Positions 1 to 8,895 of a stretch of 64,000 nucleotides of DNA are shown in pieces. The notes beneath the pieces were generated by a model. That model made no database searches and was not told the origin of the DNA. It saw nothing but the letters and a program-made list of their open reading frames with translations. A program made the translations under genes and the position numbers. Within the stretch, counting starts at the first letter, position 1. Each line of letters opens with the position of its first letter. Where the stretch lies: positions 1,432,382-1,496,381 of the forward strand of contig NZ_CM001775.1 of the NCBI RefSeq assembly GCF_000332235.1, in the 5' to 3' direction. Source of the stretch: Geminocystis herdmanii PCC 6308 (GTDB lineage Bacteria; Cyanobacteriota; Cyanobacteriia; Cyanobacteriales; Cyanobacteriaceae).

Positions 1-1231
1 TTATGGGTTGAATTTTTAGCGCATAGGAGACTAATTCTTCTAAAGTTAAGGATTTCTCCCATAAAGGTAATAATACTGCGGCTTGGTTACTAGAAAGATA
101 AATGGGGGTTAAAGTAGGTACGGTAATGTATTTACTTATTTCCCATGGATTTTGTTGTTTAATGGTGTTTAAGAAATCCTCTTTAATTTGGGGAGATTTT
201 AATTGAGGATGAAGATATATTTTTGCTGTTTGCCAATCAGTTTCAGTCCATGTTGATAAAGATTGCATGGGAGAAATACTATTTTCTTGAACACACCAAA
301 AATCAATTAAACGATGACAAGGATTAAGTAATTCAAAAAAATGTAATCTTTGTTCTTCGGAAGCATTTTCTAAGGCAAATTCCCACACCGTTGGAATATT
401 ATTTCTATCTTTAAATAAGTCTCTCACTTCCCATTGTCTCCAATTAGTCATACTTAAAAAACTTAATTGAGCTAATCTTAGCATTTCAAATACTTGAGGA
501 ATAGTATAGCCTTTATCATTTTGAAGTAAATGATTCATAAGAATAGATTGTTTCGTTTTTTCGGATGTTAAATCTAAGTCTTGATTATTAAAAATGCCCC
601 CAACATTTCTCTTTAAAATAGTACCAGGGTTTAAACTTTTCATTGTGTCCGCTACTACTTCAATTTCAAAATCTTCAGGGTTATCTTCGACTAAACCCAA
701 ACTACGGAATAATTCTTGAGAAAGGTAGAAATAAAATCTTTGATAGTAACTATGAAAATTTGCGTTCATAATTCCTTCAGGCTTCAACACAGATTTTAAT
801 GTTTTGAGAATCTCAAGAGGGTTATCGCAAATATAAATAACATCACTACAGTTCATATAATCATATTGATAATTTAATTGACCAATATTTTCTATGGATA
901 TTTGATGATATTCTACATTGTTAAAATTATGATAATCGAGTCTTTTTTTGGCAAAATCTAAGGAGTTTTGAGAGAGATCGATCGCAATAATTTTGGCGTT
1001 GGGATTAGCAAATGCCAAGGTTAAAGTCGTCCATCCGCTACCACAACCGACATCTAAAATAACTTTATCAGTAGTGTCTATTACTTTTTGGCGATAAAGA
1101 TAATAAGAAGTTGTTAAATTATTGAGAAAAAGAGCATTATATTCATTTTCGGGAGATTTCTCAATGGGTATATGAGGATAGGGAGAAGTATCGTATTGTT
1201 GTTCCAGTAAATTGTTTGATGGTTGGTTCAT
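1..1231 (-). CDS. SAM-dependent methyltransferase (3' end outside window)
   Basis: The frame opens at an ATG (complement of 1229-1231) and stays open for 410 codons to the left edge, so the C-terminus is missing. The product is a class I SAM methyltransferase. Residues about 57-66 read VILDVGCGSG, the glycine-rich motif I, followed by an acidic end to strand 2 (IIAIDLS) and a Rossmann-type core to about residue 150. After that comes a long helical region that I cannot assign; it may be substrate-binding. It begins 9 bases after the stop of the FkbM gene on the same strand (1241-2098), so the two are probably cotranscribed. Nearby GT41 and FkbM genes suggest a role in modifying glycans or glycoproteins, but the substrate is unknown. 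Confidence 0.85.
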   Translation of the reverse strand, partial: MNQPSNNLLEQQYDTSPYPHIPIEKSPENEYNALFLNNLTTSYYLYRQKVIDTTDKVILDVGCGSGWTTLTLAFANPNAKIIAIDLSQNSLDFAKKRLDYHNFNNVEYHQISIENIGQLNYQYDYMNCSDVIYICDNPLEILKTLKSVLKPEGIMNANFHSYYQRFYFYLSQELFRSLGLVEDNPEDFEIEVVADTMKSLNPGTILKRNVGGIFNNQDLDLTSEKTKQSILMNHLLQNDKGYTIPQVFEMLRLAQLSFLSMTNWRQWEVRDLFKDRNNIPTVWEFALENASEEQRLHFFELLNPCHRLIDFWCVQENSISPMQSLSTWTETDWQTAKIYLHPQLKSPQIKEDFLNTIKQQNPWEISKYITVPTLTPIYLSSNQAAVLLPLWEKSLTLEELVSYALKIQPI

Positions 1232-1240
1232 ATTTTTGGT

Positions 1241-2098
1241 TTAGTTATTAAAAATTTCAAGATAAAATTCCACAAAATCAAATTCTTCTTTTTCATTAAT
1301 ATATTTTAAGGCTAACATTGCTAAATCAAAAGAACCATATAAATCGTGCATAATAATGGCTATTTTTATCAATTCTTCTGATGATAATTGAGCAAAATCA
1401 GTAAAATTTCGGACATAAACCGCATCAGTCCACATAACTTGGTTCATACCTTCATATATATTATTATTAATAAGTAAAGGTTTAAAAACTCTTTTATTAA
1501 GGGGAGAGAAAGTATGGAATGTAAAACCTAGTTTTCTTAAAACAATATCAATTTCGGCAAATAAAGGCTGATTTTCATAAGAACCAATAAAGTCAACTTC
1601 AGTATGAATAACTAAACTATTCCCAACAATATTCATGCCATTTTGAATAATATCTAATTCCGCACCCTGAACATCTAACTTAATGTAATCAATAGTATCT
1701 ATTTCTTTAAGATCATCTAATCGATGGGTTTGGATAGTCTGTGTGTCAATTATTTTTGCCCACTGAGAAAAACCATGAAAATGATCTAAAACCTTATAAT
1801 CAGGTTTTAGTAAAGAAGTCATCCCCGGTGCATGACAAATATGAAGAGTTGCTTCTTTTCCATCTCCTAAAGCATAGGGTAAGTATATTTCTTTCTCCTT
1901 TGCTTGGGAAGTTAATTTTTCGTATTCTTTAGGACTAGGCTCAAACCCATAAATAATAGCTTTATCGATTTGTTTGATATTATGATAAGGTGGATCACCG
2001 TCAATAGCACTTGCTCCGACATCTAAAATCTTAATATCAGGTAGTTCCATAAAGGAAAATAATTCATAAAATGACGGAATAGCTTTTTTTTCTTTCAT
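1241..2098 (-). CDS. FkbM family methyltransferase
   Basis: The 285-residue protein fits the FkbM family of SAM-dependent O-methyltransferases. It has an early SAM-binding motif (ILDVGAS, residues 24-30), an acidic residue after strand 2 (GFEPSP, 51-56), and the family signature IDYIKLDVQGAELDII at 136-151. The final 130 residues resemble the neighbouring protein at 16977-17864 (shared features: a hydrophobic strand with acidic residues after the signature, QPLFAEIDI/QPLFSDVDI, and a late DA.YVRN/DAFYLRD element). The two are therefore paralogs. It lies upstream of the partial methyltransferase and is divergent from the GT41 gene at 2188, leaving an 89-base AT-rich shared promoter region. The likely substrate is a sugar or polyketide-type hydroxyl, which is inference only. 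Confidence 0.85.
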   Translation of the reverse strand: MKEKKAIPSFYELFSFMELPDIKILDVGASAIDGDPPYHNIKQIDKAIIYGFEPSPKEYEKLTSQAKEKEIYLPYALGDGKEATLHICHAPGMTSLLKPDYKVLDHFHGFSQWAKIIDTQTIQTHRLDDLKEIDTIDYIKLDVQGAELDIIQNGMNIVGNSLVIHTEVDFIGSYENQPLFAEIDIVLRKLGFTFHTFSPLNKRVFKPLLINNNIYEGMNQVMWTDAVYVRNFTDFAQLSSEELIKIAIIMHDLYGSFDLAMLALKYINEKEEFDFVEFYLEIFNN

Positions 2099-2187
2099 TA
2101 CTATTTAGATTAAGAATATATGTTATATATTATATTTTTATTCTCTCATTGATTTAATTATTTCCATTATAATAATTGTAAAGATAT

Positions 2188-4233
2188 ATGAATAATCATC
2201 AGATAAAAAATAAATCATTAGGTGAAACTTACATTGATAATGACAACTATTTTCAAGCAATTAATTGGTTTCAAGAAAACATAGAAAATGAGAATCAAAA
2301 ATTAAATAATTATTTCCATTTAGGTTTAGCTTATTTACTATCAGATGAAATAGAAACAGCAGAAGCATTGTGGATGTCAATACTTTTAGAGTCTGATAAT
2401 TTTGAGTATGATTTACAAAATCTTTTAACTATTTTAGATAGACAGGGGGTAAATCAATTACAAAAAAATAATTTTATACAAGCCTTAAAAATTTATAATA
2501 AAATTCATGAATTATTAATTAATGAAAACAGAAATAAACCTCATTGGGGATCATATTACTATCATTTTGGTTTAGTTTTTCAAGGTTTAAATGATCACAA
2601 TAATGCCATTAAAGCCTATACAAAAGCTATTGAAATTAATATCAATTTGATTGATTCTTATAATAATTTAGGAAATATTTATTTATTTTTAAATCAACCA
2701 GAAAAAGCCGAGTTTATTTATCAAGAAGCTATCAAAATAAATCCTAATCATTCAGGTACTTATTTTAATTTATTTTTAACGTTAAAAGAATTAGGTAAAG
2801 TTGGAGATGCCATCGCCCTTGCAGAAAAAGCCTCTCAGTTATTTCCTGATGATTTTGTCTGGAAATTACAAAAAAACCTATTTTTACCGATAATTTATTC
2901 CACAGAAGAAGAAATTAAATATTATCGACAAAAATTTACTAAAGGTTTAGATAATTTAATCATAAATTTAGATTTATCAACGGACATTAAGAAAAAAAAT
3001 GCCCTTAAAGCAATATCTAATCATACTAATTTTTACCTCGCTTATCAAGGTTTAAATGATTTAGATTTACAGAAAAAATATGGGGAATTAGTTACCAAAA
3101 TAACCAGTATTAATTATCCCCAATGGATAAAATATAATACAAATTTTGGTGATAAAGAAAGCAAAAAAATAAAATTAGGCTTTGTCACTGGAGGTAGTAG
3201 TAATCGTGCTAAATGGTTATTAAAATGGTTAGAAAATTTGGATAAAAATATTTTTCATATTTATGTTTATATCATTGAAAATATTAACTATAGTATAGGT
3301 CAAAATTTTGAAAAAATAGCTGATTTTTATTACTTAATTCCTGATAATTTTGAAAAAAGTTGTCAAAAAATATCTGAAGATAAATTAGATGTTTTAACTT
3401 ACACAGAAATCGGAATGTTACCGCAAACCATCCTCATGGGTAGTTTAAGATTAGCAGCAATTCAATGCTCAACTATCGGACATCCTTTAACTTCTGGGTT
3501 AAGTAATATTGACTATTATATTTCAAGAGAATTAATGGAGATTCAAGAAGCACAAAATTATTATTCAGAAAAATTATTTGTTTTACCTAATATTGGAATG
3601 TGTTTAGAAAAAAAACCTATTAATAATGTAAATAAATCAAGAAAAGACTTTAATTTAGATCATCAAAGTATTATTTATTTATGTAGCCAAATGCTTTTCA
3701 AGTATTTGCCACAACATGATTATTTATTTTCTGCGATCGCTAAAAAAGTTGATAATTCTAAGTTTATTTTTATTGAATCTTATCCTTATCTAACAAAAAT
3801 TTTTCAAGAAAGATTAGACAAAGTTTTTAGTAAATATGACTTGAATTTTAAAAATTATTGTGTTTTTCTTCCTTCTCTATCACAGGATGATTATTTTAAT
3901 TTGAATTTGTTATCGGATGTTTTTTTAGATAGTTTAGCATGGTCTGGAGACAATACCACTAGAGAGGCTTTATCTTGTCATTTACCTGTGGTGACACTAC
4001 CGAGAGAATTTATGCGCACTCGTCACAGTTACGGTATTTTGAAAATGTTAGAAGTGACAGAAACTATTGCTAATTCCGAAAAAGAATATATCCAAATTGC
4101 TGTTAAGTTGGGGCTCGATCGAGCTTATAATCAAATGATTAGAGAGAAAATAAAAGTTAAGCTCGATCGACTTTATGAAGATTTAGAATGTGTGAAAGCA
4201 TTAGAAAAATTTTATCTACAGATGAATCTTTGA
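2188..4233 (+). CDS. TPR protein with GT41 (SPINDLY/OGT-like) glycosyltransferase domain
   Basis: A 681-residue protein. Residues about 15-230 are TPR helices (clearest at about 125-225, with units ending in AIEININ and AIKINPN). From about residue 328 (KIKLGFVTGG) to 660 it resembles the catalytic half of GT41 enzymes, which transfer a sugar from a nucleotide donor to protein Ser/Thr or Asn. The GDNTTREALSCHLPVVTLP segment followed by EFMRTRHSYGILKML matches the conserved GT41 C-lobe, where UDP-sugar is bound. The protein diverges more from the family consensus than its paralog at 5430-7592. Immediately downstream is debris of a third GT41 gene, so the 3' part of this locus has recombined. 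Acceptor unknown. Confidence 0.85.
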   Translation: MNNHQIKNKSLGETYIDNDNYFQAINWFQENIENENQKLNNYFHLGLAYLLSDEIETAEALWMSILLESDNFEYDLQNLLTILDRQGVNQLQKNNFIQALKIYNKIHELLINENRNKPHWGSYYYHFGLVFQGLNDHNNAIKAYTKAIEININLIDSYNNLGNIYLFLNQPEKAEFIYQEAIKINPNHSGTYFNLFLTLKELGKVGDAIALAEKASQLFPDDFVWKLQKNLFLPIIYSTEEEIKYYRQKFTKGLDNLIINLDLSTDIKKKNALKAISNHTNFYLAYQGLNDLDLQKKYGELVTKITSINYPQWIKYNTNFGDKESKKIKLGFVTGGSSNRAKWLLKWLENLDKNIFHIYVYIIENINYSIGQNFEKIADFYYLIPDNFEKSCQKISEDKLDVLTYTEIGMLPQTILMGSLRLAAIQCSTIGHPLTSGLSNIDYYISRELMEIQEAQNYYSEKLFVLPNIGMCLEKKPINNVNKSRKDFNLDHQSIIYLCSQMLFKYLPQHDYLFSAIAKKVDNSKFIFIESYPYLTKIFQERLDKVFSKYDLNFKNYCVFLPSLSQDDYFNLNLLSDVFLDSLAWSGDNTTREALSCHLPVVTLPREFMRTRHSYGILKMLEVTETIANSEKEYIQIAVKLGLDRAYNQMIREKIKVKLDRLYEDLECVKALEKFYLQMNL

Positions 4234-4358
4234 GGCAGGAGGTTGTATGGAAATTAAAGTAATCTAAACAAAATTCTCTGTTGTGGAATGGGAAGCAGTT
4301 TACGAGGGAAATGGAGAAAGCTTATCAACAAATGTGGAATGTTTATGTAAATAGCTAG
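4230..4358 (+). pseudogene. 3'-end remnant of a third GT41 gene
   Basis: Read from 4230 in one frame, this stretch encodes LRQEVVWKLK, a stop (4260-4262), then SKQNSLLWNGKQFTREMEKA and YQQMWNVYVNS with a terminal stop at 4356-4358. It aligns without gaps to the C-terminus of the intact GT41 protein at 5430-7592 (LRKGVSWKLRRSKKTSPLWN and onward). It overlaps the stop of the gene at 2188-4233 by only a few bases and lacks any upstream GT41 part, so it is the scar of a deleted or recombined paralog. One in-frame nonsense codon shows that it no longer encodes a usable tail. Confidence 0.8.
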
Positions 4359-4434
4359 ACATCAAAAAAAATACGGTAGAGAGGGTAAAATTTTACTTGT
4401 CCTAATTCCTCCCATTTTTCCGTTAAAATCTATT

Positions 4435-5337
4435 TTAAGATTGATCGAACTCTGAATCACTGGTAAGAGAATTTAACCAATTCACTAAATCCGATACACT
4501 ATTAAAATCTAATAAATCAAGTCCTAAATTTTCTAGCTCTGAAAAAGATAAATTACTAAGTTGACTTTCTAATTGGCTATCAATATTTCCTAAGCGTTTT
4601 TGAAGTTGACGTAGAATTAATTGAGTTTCCAAATACTTACTTTGTTGAATCCCCTGTTGAATACCCTGTTGAATACCCTGTTGAATACCCTGTTGAATAC
4701 CTTTATTAATAATTTGATTATAGACTACAGATTCTTGCATAATATCCTCCCGAAAGTAAAAGTTAATTAATGATAAATCAAATTTAATTCCTGCTAATAA
4801 TTGTACACAGGTAGAAACATTATTTCTTTCTCTCCTGTTTTCAATTTTACTAATTTCCTCCGCTACTTGGCTTAATAAACTTTCAGGGTTGTCAGTTTTT
4901 GCCAATACCGCTAAAGGAAATAAAATTGGAGACTGTAGCAAAAGACTAACATCTTCTTCCCAAATTCTAATTACTCGATAGCGGTGGGATGTATTTTGAG
5001 TTTGAAATCGATCGATCAAGACATCAGGAGATGTGGTAGGTTTGAGATAAATCACCACTTGTTCAATATTTGTCTCGTATTGACGATATAATCTCACCCA
5101 ATAGTCTAGCATTCTCAAAGGAATTGATGGTTGAGATTGAGGATTTGTCTGAAACTCTAAATGTAAAATTTTATCAGCAACGGTAAGAAAAAATAATCCA
5201 TCCGCCCTAATCGGTTCTAGATTTAATTCTACATTGAGAATTTCCACTTTTTCGTTGATGTCTTCATTCAATAGCCAATGAACAAAAACTTGTGGTGATT
5301 CTTCTACCAAAAATTTTAAAATACTATCATAGCTCAT
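4435..5337 (-). CDS. Rpn-family PD-(D/E)XK nuclease-like protein with DUF4351 tail
   Basis: A 300-residue protein of the Rpn/transposase_31-like group that is abundant in cyanobacteria. Nuclease-type residues are visible: Asp46 in IRADGLFFL and Glu61-x-Gln63 in LHLEFQ, matching the D...ExQ pattern of Rpn recombination-promoting nucleases. A low-complexity linker of about five GIQQ units (residues about 213-233) precedes a C-terminal helical DUF4351-like segment (LRQLQKRLGN to LVNWLNS). The GIQQ tract comes from a 12-base tandem repeat at about 4643-4702 whose copy number is likely to vary among strains. It sits between two GT41 genes and is divergent from the second. DNA cleavage is expected from the family and is not shown here. 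Confidence 0.8.
   Translation of the reverse strand: MSYDSILKFLVEESPQVFVHWLLNEDINEKVEILNVELNLEPIRADGLFFLTVADKILHLEFQTNPQSQPSIPLRMLDYWVRLYRQYETNIEQVVIYLKPTTSPDVLIDRFQTQNTSHRYRVIRIWEEDVSLLLQSPILFPLAVLAKTDNPESLLSQVAEEISKIENRRERNNVSTCVQLLAGIKFDLSLINFYFREDIMQESVVYNQIINKGIQQGIQQGIQQGIQQGIQQSKYLETQLILRQLQKRLGNIDSQLESQLSNLSFSELENLGLDLLDFNSVSDLVNWLNSLTSDSEFDQS
4643..4702. repeat. 12-base in-frame tandem repeat (GIQQ coding)
   Basis: The unit CCCTGTTGAATA is repeated about five times on the + strand. It lies inside the Rpn-like gene and encodes Gly-Ile-Gln-Gln on the minus strand. Because the unit is 12 bases, slippage changes the linker length without breaking the frame. Confidence 0.9.
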
Positions 5338-5429
5338 GTTAACTTAATGGGAATCTCATTTTAATTTATAAACGATAAGTTATAAATAATACTAACAATA
5401 AAAGTAATCTAGGGAATAAATATAAATTT

Positions 5430-7592
5430 ATGAGTTGGCATTCAGAAATAGAACAATTTTTACCAGAGCAAAAGTTCGATCGAATCCTCAGTTTTTATGA
5501 AGATTTAATCGAAAATAATCCCGATCATATTCAAGATTATATTTACTTAGGATTAGCTTATTTATTAACAGGAAATGAAGCAGAAGCCCAAAGCACATGG
5601 TTTTATATCTTAACCCAAGAAGATGAAGAATTAGTAAATTTATTAAGTGATATTTTAGAACAAGAAGCTCAGAGACAATTAAGATTAGAAGATCATAAAA
5701 AGGCTTGGTTAATTCGTAGTTATTTAAAAGAAATTAATCCCGATTCTATTAATAATATTTTGTCCTTAATTGATTTAGAAATTATTCTTAATAAATATAT
5801 AATAGGAAGTTTAGATAACTGGAACTTAAAAAATTTACTTCTCCAGCAAACACCTAATATTAACTTAATATTTTTGTGGGAACTTTTACCTAAATTAATT
5901 ATAATTGAGCAAGAACACTCTTTAAATTTTGTCGAATTTTGTTTATCTTATCAGATTTATCATTTATCAACTTGTATCCAAAAAATTAGTGATACTGCTC
6001 AATATTTTTGCTATAGAAACCCTAATTTAGCAATTAAATTAACCAATTTATGCTTACAGAAAACACCCGATGATTGGCGTTTACAAAAAAATCTTTGTTT
6101 ATATCTTTTCCATGATGGTTATAATCAACAAGCTATAAAATTAGCAAAAAAAATTTATGATCAAGAAAATAATATAGAAATAAAAATATATCTTAACGGA
6201 TTCTTGTTAGAGCTAATGCACAAAAGTAATTTATGGCTAGAATGTGACGAGATTTTTCAACGGCATAAAATACTATTAGAAACCATTATTCAAAAAAAAG
6301 AATACCGTAATTTTTATGATAATGGATTAGTCAGTTTAATTAGACCATTATTACATTCTGAAGATAATCCTCAACAAAATCGACTCCTTCAAAATTCTCT
6401 AGCTCAACTTTTTGAAGAGAATATCAAACATAATTATATAGTTGATAAAATCCAAGAAATTAACTATGATAAACAGCAAAAAAAGAAACTGAAAATAGGT
6501 TATATTGGTTATACTTTTCGGATGCACTCAGTAGGTTGGTTATGCCGATGGTTATTTCAAGAACACGATCGAGAAAAATTTGAAATCTATATCTATCTAA
6601 TCAATCAATCCGAAGATGAAATGACAGAAAAATGGTTTAAAAATAAAGTGGACTATAGCTATAAATTATCTGGTGAAATAGATAAAATAGCACAACAAAT
6701 TATTAATAATCAAATAGATATTTTAATTGATTTAGACGCTATAACTAATCAAACCACTTCTGCCGTCATGAGTTTAAAACCTACACCAATTCAAGTAACA
6801 TGGTTAGGGAGTGATGCGTCAGGAATACCATCAATAGATTACTTTATTGCCGATCCTTATGTGTTACCCAGTAATGCCCAGAAATACTATACCGAAAAAA
6901 TTTGGCGTTTGCCTTATACCTATTTAGGAATCAATGGTTTTGAAGTAAATGTGCCTACCTTAACAAGAGAAAATTTAGATATTCCCTCAGAAAGTACTAT
7001 TTACTTAACCATTCAAAATGCTTTTAAGCGTAATCCTCACATCATTCATTTACAAATGAAAATAATTAAGTCTGTAGCTGATAGTTATCTCTTAATCAAA
7101 GGTAGTGGAGATGATCAACTAGCACAACAATTATATCATACGATCGCACAACAAGAAGGAATAGAGCAAGAGAGAATAAAATTTTTAGAGATGACTCCCA
7201 CGGAAGCAACTCATCGAGCTAACATCAAAATAGCAGATGTAGTTTTAGACACCTATCCCTATAATGGCGCAACCACAACCCTTGAAACCCTATGGATGGA
7301 AGTACCATTAGTGACTAGAGTGGGTGAACAGTTCGCCGCTCGTAACAGTTATACTTTTATGATGAATGCAGGTATCATCGAAGGCATTGCTTGGAGTGAT
7401 GAAGAATATATTGAATGGGGTATAAAGTTAGGCACAGATAAAGATTTAAGAAAAGGAGTTAGTTGGAAATTGCGACGATCGAAAAAAACATCTCCTTTAT
7501 GGAATGGAAAACAATTTACCAGACAAATGGAAAAGGCTTATCAACAAATGTGGGAAATCTATGTTAATCAACAAACTAAAATAGAATCATAA
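5430..7592 (+). CDS. TPR/GT41 (SPINDLY/OGT-like) glycosyltransferase
   Basis: A 720-residue protein with an N-terminal TPR-like helical region (IQDYIYLGLAYLLTGNEAEA at about 36-55 is almost the same as in the 2188-4233 product) and further helical repeats to about residue 330. The GT41 catalytic half starts near residue 352 (LKIGYIGYTFRMHSVGW). It includes DILIDLDAITNQTTSAVMSL, PIQVTWLGSDASGIPSIDYF and the C-terminal GATTTLETLWMEVPLVTRVG with NSYTFM, all typical of SPINDLY-type enzymes. It is expected to be a soluble cytoplasmic transferase of GlcNAc, fucose or hexose to protein. It converges with a methyltransferase gene, and a hairpin at 7624-7653 lies between them. Confidence 0.9.
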   Translation: MSWHSEIEQFLPEQKFDRILSFYEDLIENNPDHIQDYIYLGLAYLLTGNEAEAQSTWFYILTQEDEELVNLLSDILEQEAQRQLRLEDHKKAWLIRSYLKEINPDSINNILSLIDLEIILNKYIIGSLDNWNLKNLLLQQTPNINLIFLWELLPKLIIIEQEHSLNFVEFCLSYQIYHLSTCIQKISDTAQYFCYRNPNLAIKLTNLCLQKTPDDWRLQKNLCLYLFHDGYNQQAIKLAKKIYDQENNIEIKIYLNGFLLELMHKSNLWLECDEIFQRHKILLETIIQKKEYRNFYDNGLVSLIRPLLHSEDNPQQNRLLQNSLAQLFEENIKHNYIVDKIQEINYDKQQKKKLKIGYIGYTFRMHSVGWLCRWLFQEHDREKFEIYIYLINQSEDEMTEKWFKNKVDYSYKLSGEIDKIAQQIINNQIDILIDLDAITNQTTSAVMSLKPTPIQVTWLGSDASGIPSIDYFIADPYVLPSNAQKYYTEKIWRLPYTYLGINGFEVNVPTLTRENLDIPSESTIYLTIQNAFKRNPHIIHLQMKIIKSVADSYLLIKGSGDDQLAQQLYHTIAQQEGIEQERIKFLEMTPTEATHRANIKIADVVLDTYPYNGATTTLETLWMEVPLVTRVGEQFAARNSYTFMMNAGIIEGIAWSDEEYIEWGIKLGTDKDLRKGVSWKLRRSKKTSPLWNGKQFTRQMEKAYQQMWEIYVNQQTKIES

Positions 7593-7623
7593 TAAGCTAG
7601 TTAAGTGTCCGTGAATCAAGAAT

Positions 7624-7653
7624 CGCCCGTTAAATCAAAAATTGTAACGGGTG
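7624..7653. terminator. Hairpin between convergent genes
   Basis: CGCCCGTTA and TAACGGGTG form a 9-base stem with one G-U pair and a 12-base A-rich loop. It lies in the 88-base gap between the convergent genes ending at 7592 and 7681. There is no strong T-run on either side, so terminator function is likely from position rather than from a canonical structure. Confidence 0.5.
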
Positions 7654-7680
7654 AGTGTCAATAAATTTATACTTATTTCC

Positions 7681-8568
7681 TCAATCAAATAAATATAAGT
7701 GTTCAAGATCATCAAAATATAAGTTCTGCTCTTCATCTGGTTGGAAAAAAGATTTCCCTAAACAGGATTCTTTCTGACTAGGAGTAATATTATTTTTCAG
7801 GAAATTAATATCTTTAAATAAAATAGATGTGCTGTTTTTATAGACTAAAGAGGGAGTCATGCCCACAAAATCAATGCGAAAAAAACCTTCTTGATCTAAA
7901 AAACGTAGAATATCATCATAATATTCTCGATCGGTATCATCAAGAATAATAAAACCATTTTCTTTTAATCGCAAATATGCCTCTTTTGCACACTCAGGGC
8001 GATGCTCCCCATCAACAATAATGACATCAAAATAATGGGGAGGAAACTCATTTATTTTCTGAATATAATCTTGAGCTTCCTCGGATAAATATAAATTAAT
8101 ATTCTCCGATTTTTCTAACTTAGTTAAAGAAGATTTTAAATAATTATGCCAATTTTTATTACTTTCAATAGACACTATTTCCTGAACTTTATTTGCCCAC
8201 CATAAAGTAGAATGTCCACTACCATATTCAAAAACCTTAAAATCAGACTTAATCTTATCCTCAATAAACTCAATAGCAGGATAAGTGTACCAAGGAATTG
8301 GTTGTGATAAACTATCAACGGGTTTCTCTGAAGCTAAAGATTTTAACCAGCCACTAGCGTCGAAAATATTAGAGTTAGGGGGCAAGTAATTAGTTACTTT
8401 TTCCCAATCCAAAGACAAAATTAAACTATGGGCTAAAGCCACTCCTACCCCGGATTGTAATAAACTGGGTTGAAGTTCGATCGCTTCTGCAAATAAATCA
8501 CTAGCTACACCATAGTTGGTTCGATCGAATTCTTCATAAGCCTGACGAAGTTTATCTTTTGCATTCAT
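7681..8568 (-). CDS. Class I SAM methyltransferase-like protein with N-terminal TPR
   Basis: A 295-residue protein. Residues 1-55 form a TPR-like helix pair (AYEEFDRTNYGVASDLFAEA, then IELQPSLLQ). From residue about 108 there is a SAM-binding fold: FKVFEYGSGHSTLWWA (motif I), IVSIESN (end of strand 2), FDVIIVDGEHR (strand 4) and GFIILDD (strand 5), as in the Methyltransf_24-type group. The EYGSG form with a following HSTLWWA is frequent in cyanobacterial and phage-type small-molecule or sugar methyltransferases. It is close to the GT41 genes, so a glycan-related role is plausible but unproven. Confidence 0.75.
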   Translation of the reverse strand: MNAKDKLRQAYEEFDRTNYGVASDLFAEAIELQPSLLQSGVGVALAHSLILSLDWEKVTNYLPPNSNIFDASGWLKSLASEKPVDSLSQPIPWYTYPAIEFIEDKIKSDFKVFEYGSGHSTLWWANKVQEIVSIESNKNWHNYLKSSLTKLEKSENINLYLSEEAQDYIQKINEFPPHYFDVIIVDGEHRPECAKEAYLRLKENGFIILDDTDREYYDDILRFLDQEGFFRIDFVGMTPSLVYKNSTSILFKDINFLKNNITPSQKESCLGKSFFQPDEEQNLYFDDLEHLYLFD

Positions 8569-8639
8569 AGGAAAGTTTAGATCAAGGGGGAAAAAGATTA
8601 GATATGATTAAAATACTAAGAAATATCCTATCATGAAAA

Positions 8640-8753
8640 ATGACTCAAAATTCAACATTAACAAATGAGATTATTAACTATTTTCACCAAGAAGAATTTT
8701 AAAAAATTATTGGTATTTTAGAACAAAAAATAGAGGAAGATTGTCTTCCGTAA
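8640..8753 (+). pseudogene. TPR-gene 5' remnant fused to a DUF29 3' tail
   Basis: From the ATG at 8640 the frame reads MTQNSTLTNEIINYFHQEEF, a stop, then KIIGILEQKIEEDCLP and TAA at 8751-8753. The first part resembles the start of the TPR/GT41 genes of this locus (compare FLPEQKFDRILSFYEDLIE at 5430). The last codons and the following bases (CTTCCGTAAATCGTTACGAC) match the 3' ends of the DUF29 genes (CTTCCCTAAATCGTTACAAG at 9350). This is a recombination junction at the left edge of the DUF29 array. Confidence 0.65.
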
Positions 8754-8825
8754 ATCGTTACGACATTTAACTAAAAGTTTGATCACTAAAGGCGCTGCGC
8801 GATCGAACCCCCTCATTCTCAAAAC

Positions 8826-8895
8826 TAGATCGCACCGAACCTAATCCATAAAAATAATTTATAATAAAGTCACAAAATAATCGGAGGTAGTGGTA
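8826..8895 (+). promoter_or_regulatory. Conserved promoter/RBS cassette upstream of DUF29 copies
   Basis: The block starts with GATCGCACCGAACCTAATC and contains TATAAT at 8860-8865 as a candidate -10 box. It ends with TCGGAGGTAGTGGTA before the ATG. GGAGG at 8883-8887 is 8 bases from the ATG at 8896 but only 2 bases from the in-frame GTG at 8890, which is why the ATG is chosen as start. Nearly the same block precedes the copies at 9503, 10065, 10671 and 12910. Before 12303 only the part from GATGAAAATAATTTATAATA onward is retained. Each copy therefore seems to be transcribed separately. Confidence 0.65.

Noticed and set aside
4643-4702. Possible CRISPR-like direct repeats
   Set aside because: Units are contiguous 12-mers inside a coding frame with no spacers. 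No CRISPR array was seen anywhere in the window.
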